Of a DNA stretch of 64,000 nt, positions 8,187 to 16,341 are shown in pieces. Position numbers and translations under genes: made by a program. The DNA comes from Flavobacterium sp. Its GTDB lineage: Bacteria; Bacteroidota; Bacteroidia; Flavobacteriales; Flavobacteriaceae. Under the pieces are notes generated by a model, which was not told the DNA's origin, made no database searches, and was given only the letters and a program-made list of their open reading frames with translations. The first letter of the stretch is position 1; every line of letters begins with the position of its first letter. The stretch covers positions 10,886 through 74,885 of the forward strand of contig JASLID010000025.1 of assembly GCA_030153045.1 (NCBI GenBank). The letters are read 5' to 3'.

Positions 8187-10310
8187 ATGAGAAAAAATAT
8201 TCAACATATAACGTTACAAAATCAAGAAACCAAAAGCGCTGAGAAAAAAGACACCGGTTTTTTGACGGCTGAAGGAATCGAAGTAAAACAAAACTATTCT
8301 AAAACCGATTTAGAAGGGTTGGAACATCTGGATTTTGGAGCAGGTTTTGCCCCTAATTTGCGTGGTCCTTATGCTACGATGTACGTTCGTCGTCCTTGGA
8401 CAGTGCGTCAGTACGCTGGATTTTCAACCGCTGAAGAAAGTAATGCTTTTTACCGTCGAAATTTAGCTGCCGGACAAAAAGGACTTTCGGTAGCGTTTGA
8501 TTTAGCGACTCACCGTGGTTACGATTCAGACCACGAACGTGTGGTCGGTGATGTTGGAAAAGCAGGTGTTGCTATCGACAGTGTGGAAGACATGAAAGTG
8601 TTATTCGATCAGATTCCATTGGATGAAATGTCGGTTTCCATGACCATGAATGGTGCCGTTTTACCTATTATGGCCTTTTACATTGTGGCTGCCGAAGAAC
8701 AGGGAGTTGCAGCGGAACTACTTTCAGGAACCATCCAAAATGATATTTTAAAAGAGTTCATGGTGCGTAACACTTACATTTACCCGCCAACACCTTCGAT
8801 GAAAATCATTGCTGATATATTTGATTATACCAGTAAAAAAATGCCAAAATTCAACTCGATTTCTATTTCGGGTTATCATATGCAGGAAGCTGGTGCTACA
8901 GCCGATATCGAATTGGCCTACACCCTTGCTGACGGTTTAGAATACATCAGAACCGGATTAGCTGCCGGAATGAAAATCGATGAGTTCGCTCCTCGCCTTT
9001 CGTTCTTCTGGGCGATTGGGATGAATCACTTTATGGAAATTGCCAAAATGCGTGCAGGCCGTATGCTTTGGGCAAAACTATTAAAACAATTTAATCCAAC
9101 AGACGACAAATCATTGGCTTTGCGTACGCATTGTCAAACTTCAGGTTGGAGTTTAACCGAACAAGACCCTTTCAACAACGTAGCTCGTACTGCCATCGAA
9201 GCAGCTGCTGCGGCTTTTGGAGGAACACAATCCTTACACACCAACGCTTTAGACGAAGCCATTGCTTTGCCTACCGATTTCTCGGCTCGAATTGCTCGAA
9301 ATACTCAGATATTTTTACAAGAAGAGACTAAAATTACTAAAACCGTCGACCCTTGGGCTGGCAGTTATTATGTAGAAAGTCTAACTGCTGAAATTGCTGA
9401 AAAAGCATGGGCTTTAATCGAAGAAGTAGAAGAATTAGGTGGTATGACGAAAGCCATTGAAGCCGGAATTCCAAAATTGCGTATCGAAGAAGCGGCTGCG
9501 AGAAAACAAGCTCGTATTGACAGCGGACAAGATATAATCGTAGGTGTGAACAAATACCGTTTGGAAAAAGAAGATCCATTACACATTTTGGATGTCGATA
9601 ACCAAATGGTGCGCAAGCAACAAATAGAACGTTTAGATCATATTAAAGCTACACGCGATACCGTTAAGGTAAAAGGGTGTTTGGCAAAACTAACCGAAAG
9701 TGCAAAAACAGGTGAAGGAAATTTATTATCTTTAGCAGTAGAAGCAGCCAGAAACAGAGCGACGCTGGGTGAAATTAGCGACGCTTTAGAAGAAGTTTTT
9801 GGACGATATAAAGCACAAATTAGATCCTTTAGCGGCGTGTATAGTAAAGAAATTAAAAATGACGAAAGCTTTGAAAAAGCAAAACAATTAGCCGACGAAT
9901 TCGCGAAGAAAGACGGCCGTCGTCCCCGTATTATGATTGCCAAAATGGGACAAGACGGACACGATCGTGGGGCAAAAGTCGTAGCTACTGGTTATGCTGA
10001 TGTTGGTTTCGACGTAGACATTGGTCCGTTATTTCAAACTCCTGCCGAAGCAGCAAAGCAAGCCGTAGAAAACGACGTACACATTTTAGGTGTTTCTTCA
10101 TTAGCTGCCGGACATAAAACACTGGTACCACAAGTAATTGCCGAACTTAAAAAATACGGTCGCGAAGACATTATGGTGATTGTGGGTGGAGTTATCCCAG
10201 CGCAAGATTACCAATATTTGTTTGATGCAGGTGCAGTAGCGGTTTTTGGTCCTGGAACTAAAATTAGTGAAGCGGCGATTACCATTTTAGAGGTTTTGAT
10301 AGCTGAATAA
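8187..10310 (+). CDS. mutB: Methylmalonyl-CoA mutase large (alpha) subunit
   Basis: Adenosylcobalamin-dependent isomerase of 707 residues. The N-terminal TIM-barrel substrate domain (about 45-560) has the signatures RGPYATMYVRRPWTVRQYAG and TMNGAVLPIMAFYI. The C-terminal B12-binding domain (about 575-705) carries the cobalt-ligand motif DGHDRG at 590-595 (H592) and the GVSSLAAGHKTL block. This full architecture marks it as the catalytic subunit. It begins 2 nt after the small exported protein and completes the mutA operon. Confidence 0.97.
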   Translation: MRKNIQHITLQNQETKSAEKKDTGFLTAEGIEVKQNYSKTDLEGLEHLDFGAGFAPNLRGPYATMYVRRPWTVRQYAGFSTAEESNAFYRRNLAAGQKGLSVAFDLATHRGYDSDHERVVGDVGKAGVAIDSVEDMKVLFDQIPLDEMSVSMTMNGAVLPIMAFYIVAAEEQGVAAELLSGTIQNDILKEFMVRNTYIYPPTPSMKIIADIFDYTSKKMPKFNSISISGYHMQEAGATADIELAYTLADGLEYIRTGLAAGMKIDEFAPRLSFFWAIGMNHFMEIAKMRAGRMLWAKLLKQFNPTDDKSLALRTHCQTSGWSLTEQDPFNNVARTAIEAAAAAFGGTQSLHTNALDEAIALPTDFSARIARNTQIFLQEETKITKTVDPWAGSYYVESLTAEIAEKAWALIEEVEELGGMTKAIEAGIPKLRIEEAAARKQARIDSGQDIIVGVNKYRLEKEDPLHILDVDNQMVRKQQIERLDHIKATRDTVKVKGCLAKLTESAKTGEGNLLSLAVEAARNRATLGEISDALEEVFGRYKAQIRSFSGVYSKEIKNDESFEKAKQLADEFAKKDGRRPRIMIAKMGQDGHDRGAKVVATGYADVGFDVDIGPLFQTPAEAAKQAVENDVHILGVSSLAAGHKTLVPQVIAELKKYGREDIMVIVGGVIPAQDYQYLFDAGAVAVFGPGTKISEAAITILEVLIAE

Positions 10311-10312
10311 AC

Positions 10313-10345
10313 TCTCCGTCTTGTCATTCCGACGAAGGAGGAATC
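10313..10345 (+). repeat. Short intergenic repeat (TCATTCCGACGAAGGAGGAAT type)
   Basis: Immediately after mutB lies GTCATTCCGACGAAGGAGGA followed by ATCTC. This motif resembles the TCATTGCGAG...CGAAG.AATCT core of the dispersed element seen elsewhere in the window, but is a different subtype. Such motifs are frequent in bacterial intergenic DNA. It marks the border between the mut operon and the accessory island. Confidence 0.45.
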
Positions 10346-10429
10346 TCATTATATAAAACACTGACTGAAAAGTTGGCGTTTTTTTTATAAAAAAATCTTT
10401 CAACATAACTTTTTCAAGCTCTTTTATTA

Positions 10430-10437
10430 TATTTTTG
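10430..10437 (+). promoter_or_regulatory. Bacteroidetes -7 box TATTTTTG before the methyltransferase operon
   Basis: TATTTTTG matches TAnnTTTG and lies 16 nt upstream of the methyltransferase start codon, giving a very short leader. The -33 element is not clear. It would drive the coupled three-gene operon 10454-15063. Confidence 0.45.
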
Positions 10438-10453
10438 TGTATTATAGCCTTTT

Positions 10454-11671
10454 ATGAGTAAAAATTTAAATTACATAGACTTATTTGCCGGATGTGGTGG
10501 ATTATCCTTAGGCCTACATCAAGCAGGATGGAAAGGAGTTTTTGCTATTGAGAAAAGTCCAGATGCTTTTAAAACCCTTAATTACAATTTAATAGAAAAT
10601 AAAAATCATTTTGATTGGCCAAAATGGCTACCAAAAGGCGCTCATGAAATAAATGAAGTTCTTTTTCATTATAAAGATAAGCTCGAAAAATTAAAAGGCA
10701 AAGTAGCAATGATTGCTGGAGGACCACCTTGTCAGGGATTTTCAATGGCTGGAAAGCGAAATGAGTATGATTTGAGGAACGACTTAATTAATTCCTATAT
10801 AAATTTTGTAAAAATTGTAGAACCAAAAATTATTTTCTTCGAAAATGTAAAAGGTTTCACAATGGAATTTAAAAAAAATAAAGAAAAAGGAATTGCATAT
10901 TCTTCACAAGTAACTCAAAAACTAAATGATGCTGGATATTTTGTAAAAGGTCAATTGGTAAATTTTGGGGATTATGGAGTCCCACAAAAGAGAACTCGTT
11001 TTATTCTTGTCGGAATTAAGAAAACTTTAGAAAATGCTACGCAAGAAAAAGCAGAAGCATTTTTCAATTCTTTAGAAAACAACAAATTTGATTTTCTAAA
11101 AGAAAAAGGATTAAATACAAATACAAATCTCCAAGATGCAATTTCGGATTTGTTAAAACAAAATGGATTAAAAGAAACTCCAGATTCTCCAAATTTTCAA
11201 TCTGGAATTTACGGTAAACAAAAAGGCAATTATCAAAAATTAATGCGTCAAGGTGTTATGAGTGATATTGCGGATAGTCATCGTTTCCCAAAACATTCTC
11301 AATTAATAATTGAAAGATTTAAAAACATTCTTGAAGAAACAGTCGAAAGAAGAAATTTTAATATTAGTGCTGAAATTCAAAAAAAGTATAATATTAAAAA
11401 GAGAACTGTTATTCCTTTGAATGCTATAGACAAAACACCAACAATAACTACTTTACCTGACGATTACATACACTACCAAGAAGCAAGAATTCTTACTGTT
11501 CGTGAATATGCTAGAATTCAATCTTTTCCAGATTGGTATAAATTTCAAGGAAAATATACTACAGGCGGCAAACTTAGAACTCAAGAAGTACCGAGATATA
11601 CACAAATAGGAAATGCAATTCCACCTCTTTTTGGAGAACAAAGCGGATTGGTTTTAAAACAACTTCTATAA
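10454..11671 (+). CDS. DNA (cytosine-5-)-methyltransferase
   Basis: A 405-residue C5 methyltransferase with all key motifs. Motif I is DLFAGCGGLSLGLHQAGW (9-26). Motif IV is GGPPCQGFS (89-97) with catalytic Cys93. Motif VI is ENV (130-132), motif VIII is QKRTRFILVG (178-187), motif IX is REYARIQSFPDW (350-361) and motif X is QIGNAIPP (384-391). The region 190-345 is the variable target-recognition domain, so the recognition sequence cannot be told. No restriction endonuclease gene is adjacent. Its stop codon abuts the ATG of an 828-residue GHKL protein with no spacer, so translation is coupled. The stretch is visibly more AT rich than mutB upstream, which suggests horizontal acquisition. Confidence 0.95.
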   Translation: MSKNLNYIDLFAGCGGLSLGLHQAGWKGVFAIEKSPDAFKTLNYNLIENKNHFDWPKWLPKGAHEINEVLFHYKDKLEKLKGKVAMIAGGPPCQGFSMAGKRNEYDLRNDLINSYINFVKIVEPKIIFFENVKGFTMEFKKNKEKGIAYSSQVTQKLNDAGYFVKGQLVNFGDYGVPQKRTRFILVGIKKTLENATQEKAEAFFNSLENNKFDFLKEKGLNTNTNLQDAISDLLKQNGLKETPDSPNFQSGIYGKQKGNYQKLMRQGVMSDIADSHRFPKHSQLIIERFKNILEETVERRNFNISAEIQKKYNIKKRTVIPLNAIDKTPTITTLPDDYIHYQEARILTVREYARIQSFPDWYKFQGKYTTGGKLRTQEVPRYTQIGNAIPPLFGEQSGLVLKQLL

Positions 11672-14158
11672 ATGGATAAAGGCCTATTAAGTTTTGACAT
11701 AAAAACAGGAATGAAAAATATCATCGGTAGGGATCTGATTACTGATGACTTTATCGCGATTTATGAGCTTGTTAAAAACTCGTATGATGCTTATGCAGAC
11801 TACGTTTCAATCATTTTTAATCAAAATGAAATTATTATTGCTGATAATGGCAAAGGAATGTCTAAAGATGATTTAAAAGATAAGTGGTTTGCTGTTGCTT
11901 ATTCTGCAAAAAAAGACGGATCAGAAGATAAAGGTTTAAAAAGAGACTCTCATTTAAGCAATTTAAAATCACGAAGATTTTATGCGGGTGCTAAAGGCGT
12001 GGGTAGATTCTCTTGTGATAGATTAGGAGAAAGATTAGAACTTATTACATCTAGTATATCTAAAAATCAAACATTTAAGGTTAATGTCGATTGGGAAGAA
12101 TTTGAGAAAGATTCTCAACAAAGTTTTGGTTCTATTAAAATACCTTTCGAAGAAATAAATAATAAAAATGTATTCCCTGAAAATAGTAACCATGGTACTA
12201 TATTAAAAATTCAAAACCTTAATTCATCTTGGGATGAAAGAAAACTTATTGAATTAAGAAGATCTTTGGAAAAACTGATTAACCCCTTTTCTAAAGAAAA
12301 TAGTTTTAAAATAGAAATCGAAGCAAAAGAATTTATTAATACTGATAATGATTCTAGAAATAATTTGAAAATCAATGGAGTAATTGATAATAGTATTTTA
12401 AAAGTACTCGATTTAAAAACTACTCAAATTGATGTGAAATTAAAAGGAAGTATAATTTCAACAAAAGTAATAGACAGAGGTGCTTTAATTTATCATATTG
12501 AAGAACCTAATCCATATCACACAATCATAAATGATTTAGAAATAAATCTTTATTTTCTGAATTTTAGCGCCAAAATCAATTTTGGAAAATTGATGGATAT
12601 TGAACCTGTTAATTATGGAAATGTTTTTCTTTTTAAAAATGGTTTTCGAGTTCAACCTTATGGAAATGTTGGTGATGACAGTTGGAAAATTGACAATAGG
12701 AAGCAACAAGGTTACAATCGCTTTTTAGGAACAAGAGATTTATTTGGTAAAGTAGATTTAATTTCCGAAAATTCTAATGAATTCAAAGAAGTATCGAGTA
12801 GAGATGGTGGTCTTGTAGAAACAATTGGTAAAAAATTATTATTTGAAATTTTTCTCGAAAAAGGGCTAAAAAGACTAGAAAGATATGTAGTAGGTGTTCT
12901 TTGGGGAGAAGGTTTTAAAAGACGAAATTATTTTCTTGATGTAAAAGTTGCAGAAAAATATCGAGAAGATTTATCAAATGATAAAGACAAAGATTCATAT
13001 GAGGACGCTTTAAATAATTTAGGAAGCAAAATTGATTTTGTCAATCTTATTAAAACTTTAAGTGATGATAAAGATATCAAGATTATAGAATACAACAAAG
13101 ATTTAGTAAATCTTGTAAATGAAAAACTTGATGTTGTTCAACCAAAATTTATTGCTGACTTAGAAAAAATTGCAGAAAAAACAAACGATGGGGAGTTGCT
13201 AAATCAAGTAAAGTTAACTGAGGAAAGCTTTAACAAGATTTTGAAAGAAAAAGAAGAGGCTGAAAAACGTGAGGATGATGAGAGAAAAAAACGTATTGAA
13301 GCTGAAGAGCAAGCTGAAATAGAAAAACAGAAAAGAGAAGAAGCTGAAAAAAAGCAAAAAGAAGAAGAAGAAAAAAGGAAAAAAGCGGAGTTTGAAGCTA
13401 AAGAAAATGATTTAAAAAGACGAGAAGAAGAAATAAAACGTAAGGAAGCCGAACAAAAAGCTGAAAATCGAAAAATACAACTAGACCGATTAAGGTCTTC
13501 TGAAACAATTACATATAAAGATTTACGAGACTCTAACCATATTATTGGTGTTTATTCAGATGATATTTCAAAAAAAATCCAACTTATAAAAAGGAAAATT
13601 GACAAAAAAGGTTCAATTGATAAAAATGAATTTCTAGAGTTTATACAAGAAATTAGTTTAGTAAATGAAAAAATAAATACTCTAACAAAATTTACTACTA
13701 AATCTGGATTTCTAGAAGCTAGATTATCAACTACAGAAAATGTTGTTGGTTATATTGAAAATTATGTAAAAAACATTTATGGTTCATTACATAAGGAAAT
13801 GAAATATGAGTTTTTAGACAATAAATTAATATTTGAAAAAGAATTTCAACCAATAGAATTATCTGTTGTTTTAGATAACATCTTGAATAATTCTAAGAAA
13901 AAAGGTGCTTCAAAAGTTATATTTAGTTTTAAAATCGTAAATGAAAATCTTATCTTATCTATTAAAGATTTAGGAAAACAATTAGATAATTCGATTGCAA
14001 AAGAACTAATTTTTGAGGAAGGAATAACATCTACAAAAGGCGCAGGTCTTGGTTTAAGTCATGTAAAAAGAATATTAGAGAACGACTTTAACGCAACAAT
14101 TGAATATAATCCTAATTATTCAAATGGATTTGAATTAATAATTACTTTCAAAAAATGA
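11672..14158 (+). CDS. Dual GHKL ATPase protein: Hsp90/MORC-like N-terminus, histidine-kinase-like C-terminus
   Basis: 828 residues. The N-terminal GHKL ATPase has an N-box ELVKNSYDA (32-40), G1 DNGKGM (58-63) and G2 GAKGVGRFS (106-114), the pattern of Hsp90/MORC/MutL-type ATPases. A second-domain region follows, with FKNGFRVQPYG (321-331) and NRFLGTRDLFGKVD (349-362). Then come a helical linker, a highly charged coiled coil (about 520-605) and a DHp-like helix with SNHIIGVYSDDI (621-632, candidate phospho-His623). The second GHKL module has N-box LDNILNNSKKKGAS (734-747), G1-like KDLGKQLD (765-772), FEEGITSTKG (781-790) and GAGLGLSHV (790-798). There are no membrane segments. The gene overlaps the downstream receiver-HEPN gene by 4 nt. 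I read it as a cytoplasmic sensor kinase whose input domain is itself an ATP-driven clamp. Confidence 0.8.
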   Translation: MDKGLLSFDIKTGMKNIIGRDLITDDFIAIYELVKNSYDAYADYVSIIFNQNEIIIADNGKGMSKDDLKDKWFAVAYSAKKDGSEDKGLKRDSHLSNLKSRRFYAGAKGVGRFSCDRLGERLELITSSISKNQTFKVNVDWEEFEKDSQQSFGSIKIPFEEINNKNVFPENSNHGTILKIQNLNSSWDERKLIELRRSLEKLINPFSKENSFKIEIEAKEFINTDNDSRNNLKINGVIDNSILKVLDLKTTQIDVKLKGSIISTKVIDRGALIYHIEEPNPYHTIINDLEINLYFLNFSAKINFGKLMDIEPVNYGNVFLFKNGFRVQPYGNVGDDSWKIDNRKQQGYNRFLGTRDLFGKVDLISENSNEFKEVSSRDGGLVETIGKKLLFEIFLEKGLKRLERYVVGVLWGEGFKRRNYFLDVKVAEKYREDLSNDKDKDSYEDALNNLGSKIDFVNLIKTLSDDKDIKIIEYNKDLVNLVNEKLDVVQPKFIADLEKIAEKTNDGELLNQVKLTEESFNKILKEKEEAEKREDDERKKRIEAEEQAEIEKQKREEAEKKQKEEEEKRKKAEFEAKENDLKRREEEIKRKEAEQKAENRKIQLDRLRSSETITYKDLRDSNHIIGVYSDDISKKIQLIKRKIDKKGSIDKNEFLEFIQEISLVNEKINTLTKFTTKSGFLEARLSTTENVVGYIENYVKNIYGSLHKEMKYEFLDNKLIFEKEFQPIELSVVLDNILNNSKKKGASKVIFSFKIVNENLILSIKDLGKQLDNSIAKELIFEEGITSTKGAGLGLSHVKRILENDFNATIEYNPNYSNGFELIITFKK

Positions 14159-15063
14159 AATTAAATTACTACGTTTTATGGGTTGAAGATGACGACTCAT
14201 GGTTTAAAACTACTTCAGAATTATTTAGCGAAACAATTATTGATTACGGTTTTAATCCAATTATTGAAAGAAAAAAAAATCTAGAAGGAGTGATAAATCA
14301 AATAGTTGCCTCTGGTTTAAAAAAATTTGATATATTCCTAATTGACTTTAAATTAAGAAATTCAGCAGATGGAGACAGCATTATTGACCATGTCCGTAAT
14401 AGCGATATTTTTACTGATATTATTTTTTATTCAAGTGACAAACAATCAATTGTTGATTCAATTAAAGAACATCTATTTGAAGGTGTTTACCATTCAGATA
14501 GAAAAGAACTTGAAGATAAATTTGAAAAGGTTTTCAAAACAACAATTAAAAAAATTGAAGAAATCAATTCTATGAGAGGATTAATTGTTGGTGAAACTTC
14601 TGAATTAGACGCACTCATTGAAGAACATTTATCGACTTATATTCAATCTCCTTTTATCAATGAATTTGATTGCGACAAATTTGTAAAAACTGAGATTTTT
14701 GAAAGCTCTGAAAAAAGAACTCAAAAATTAAAACAAATATATGACGAAGAAGGAATCACTGCTGTTTTTAAATCTTTTGATGCAATAAAAAAATGGAAAT
14801 TACTTAGAGGAATATTAAAAAAGAATTTAGATAAAAATAAATATATTGCCGAATTTATAGAATTAAATAAAAATTACAATACCGAAGTTATTGATATTCG
14901 AAATAAATTTGCTCATGCTCATGTGCTTGTTTTGGAAAATGGCACTGAGGTTTTAAAATCTCAATTCGGTGATGATCACTTTGAATTTGATGAAAATGAA
15001 TTCAAAAAGATTAGAGAAAATTTAATTAATCATAGAAATTCATTATTAAAACTAAAAGAATAA
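14155..15063 (+). CDS. Receiver domain fused to a HEPN-like C-terminal domain
   Basis: 302 residues. The N-terminal receiver domain (about 5-125) has acidic residues EDDD (11-14), probable phospho-acceptor D64 in IFLIDFKLR, and FYSSDKQ (91-97) for the conserved Ser/Thr; the usual Lys is not in a clear position (GVYHSDRKEL). The C-terminal alpha-helical part (about 140-300) contains IDIRNKFAHAH: R249-N250-x3-H254, the Rx4H signature of HEPN ribonucleases, with helices on both sides. The gene is translationally coupled (ATGA overlap) to the dual-GHKL kinase, so it is the probable cognate response regulator with an RNase output. The HEPN call rests on the motif and helical context and needs structural support; a non-catalytic HEPN is possible. 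Confidence 0.7.
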   Translation: MKLNYYVLWVEDDDSWFKTTSELFSETIIDYGFNPIIERKKNLEGVINQIVASGLKKFDIFLIDFKLRNSADGDSIIDHVRNSDIFTDIIFYSSDKQSIVDSIKEHLFEGVYHSDRKELEDKFEKVFKTTIKKIEEINSMRGLIVGETSELDALIEEHLSTYIQSPFINEFDCDKFVKTEIFESSEKRTQKLKQIYDEEGITAVFKSFDAIKKWKLLRGILKKNLDKNKYIAEFIELNKNYNTEVIDIRNKFAHAHVLVLENGTEVLKSQFGDDHFEFDENEFKKIRENLINHRNSLLKLKE

Positions 15064-15104
15064 ATATTGTAAGATAATTAAACCATATTTTTCTAAAAAA
15101 CAAA

Positions 15105-15128
15105 AAAACCAGCCCTAAAGCTGGTTTT
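15105..15128. terminator. Bidirectional intrinsic terminator
   Basis: Inverted repeat AAAACCAGC / GCTGGTTTT with a 6-nt loop, and A and T tracts on either side. It separates the convergent ends of the receiver-HEPN gene (ends 15063) and the TPR gene (ends 15130 on the minus strand). Confidence 0.85.
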
Positions 15129-15129
15129 C

Positions 15130-15663
15130 TTATTTCTTCTTGCCTTTTTTCTCCGATTCCTTTTTCTTCGATTTTTTCTTAGGCTTTAACAAATCCTTTT
15201 TAGCTTTTAACCTGTTGGCTACTTCGTCAATTTCGTACATGTCGTTAGCAAAAGAAGCTAATTTTACTGCTGTAATTAATTTTATCGCGCCTTTAATATC
15301 TTGTTGGCGTTCTAACAATTGTACTTTCTTTAATAAAATCGCCATTTTGTTTATGCCTTTAATCGTTAAGGCAAAGTCAATTAACTTGGCAGCTTCTTCG
15401 TAATCTTCATTCAAAAGCAAGGTGTCCAAATAATACGGATACACCGCTACGGCATCTATATTAATCGCCAATGCTTCTTGAAAATAGGTTTTGGCGGCTT
15501 CATAATTTTGCAATTGCTCTGCTTCTATTCGCGCATACAAACACAAAGCGGTTGTGTTTTTCGCATCGTAAGACAAGGCGTAATCTAAAGCTTCCGTTGT
15601 TTCTTCCAACGAATACGGATAATTATCCAAGGCTTGAAATAAGTATTTATCTATTGATTTCAT
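15130..15663 (-). CDS. TPR-like repeat protein with Lys-rich tail
   Basis: 177 residues of helical repeats that look like three to four degenerate TPRs (for example ALCLYARIEAEQLQNYEAAK and AVYPYYLDTLLLNEDYEEAA), followed by a strongly basic C-terminus (KPKKKSKKKESEKKGKKK) suited to RNA or ribosome contact. It overlaps the 3' end of the release factor gene prfH by 17 nt and so belongs to the rtcB-prfH operon. No enzymatic motif is present. An adaptor role in the repair module is possible but is only inference from position. Confidence 0.8.
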   Translation of the reverse strand: MKSIDKYLFQALDNYPYSLEETTEALDYALSYDAKNTTALCLYARIEAEQLQNYEAAKTYFQEALAINIDAVAVYPYYLDTLLLNEDYEEAAKLIDFALTIKGINKMAILLKKVQLLERQQDIKGAIKLITAVKLASFANDMYEIDEVANRLKAKKDLLKPKKKSKKKESEKKGKKK

Positions 15664-16339
15664 CTTTTAGTTCTTTTTTAAATTGCTGTCGTTCAGCTTT
15701 TATTTTCTTTACTTCTTTTTGTTTCTTAAAATCGGAACCTTCAAAAGTTCGTACAGGATTTCCTCTTTCAATCTGCAACTGATTTGTCCATTGCGACTGG
15801 AATTGATTCTTGATTTGCTGTAACAACTCTTCTTGCAACTTTACGAGTAAACGTTCGGTAGCTAGTTTCTTATTCTGATGTTGTGAACGCGAATCCATAC
15901 TCACGACACTCAAACCTGTAGGTACATGTGTGGCTCTGATAGCTGAACTTACTTTGTTCACATGTTGTCCACCTGCTCCAGAACTTCGCATCGCTTGATA
16001 TTGAATTTCCTTCTCAGAAAACGTTCTCTCTTTTGATTTTTCGATTTCAAAAACACCAATAAACCAGTTTTTACGTTTGTGAAATTTCCGAAACGCACTT
16101 TTGCCAATCCATTGAATTGTTCCTACCCAAGAACTTGTAAAAACTTCAACTTGATTGCCTTCTAACAAAACAATCGCCGATTCTACCGTTCCATTCTCCT
16201 GACCTGCTTCGTGTTGCAAAACAGTTGCTTTCAGATTAAAAGCTGTCGCATCTTGCAACACTTTTTTAAGTACTTGAGCAACTACCCAAGTACATTCAGC
16301 AGGTCCTCTTCCAGAGGTTATTTGAATTATTTTGTCCAT
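15647..16339 (-). CDS. prfH: Peptide chain release factor-like protein PrfH
   Basis: 230 residues with the class I release-factor catalytic domain: the GGQ motif lies at 123-125 within RSSGAGGQHVNKVSSAIRAT, followed by the basic helix SQHQNKKLA. The codon-recognition domains of RF1/RF2 are absent, which is the PrfH architecture. PrfH genes typically accompany an RtcB-type RNA ligase, and in E. coli the RtcB2-PrfH pair has been linked to rescue and repair of ribosomes cut in 16S rRNA by colicin E3-type toxins. Here it starts 2 nt after the rtcB stop codon. Its product should hydrolyse peptidyl-tRNA on damaged ribosomes so that the ligase can act. Confidence 0.9.
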   Translation of the reverse strand: MDKIIQITSGRGPAECTWVVAQVLKKVLQDATAFNLKATVLQHEAGQENGTVESAIVLLEGNQVEVFTSSWVGTIQWIGKSAFRKFHKRKNWFIGVFEIEKSKERTFSEKEIQYQAMRSSGAGGQHVNKVSSAIRATHVPTGLSVVSMDSRSQHQNKKLATERLLVKLQEELLQQIKNQFQSQWTNQLQIERGNPVRTFEGSDFKKQKEVKKIKAERQQFKKELKDEINR

Positions 16340-16341
16340 AA

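Noticed and set aside
9337..9943. Long antisense open frames within mutB
   Set aside because: They are shadows of a strongly conserved gene with high codon bias; they have no protein features of their own.
10454..11671. Classical type II restriction-modification pair
   Set aside because: No nuclease motif (PD-ExK, HNH, GIY-YIG, PLD) was seen in the two neighbouring proteins, so a simple R-M pair is not supported, although an unrecognised nuclease is possible.
11672..14158. Assignment of the 828-residue protein as MutL or Hsp90
   Set aside because: Only the N-terminal ATPase motifs agree. The C-terminus has a second GHKL module and a DHp-like helix, which neither family has.
10454..15063. 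Detocs (known defensive two-component system)
   Set aside because: No DtcB-like buffer protein and no phosphorylase-type effector on the receiver. A methyltransferase and an Hsp90/MORC-like ATPase are present instead. Only the general logic is shared.
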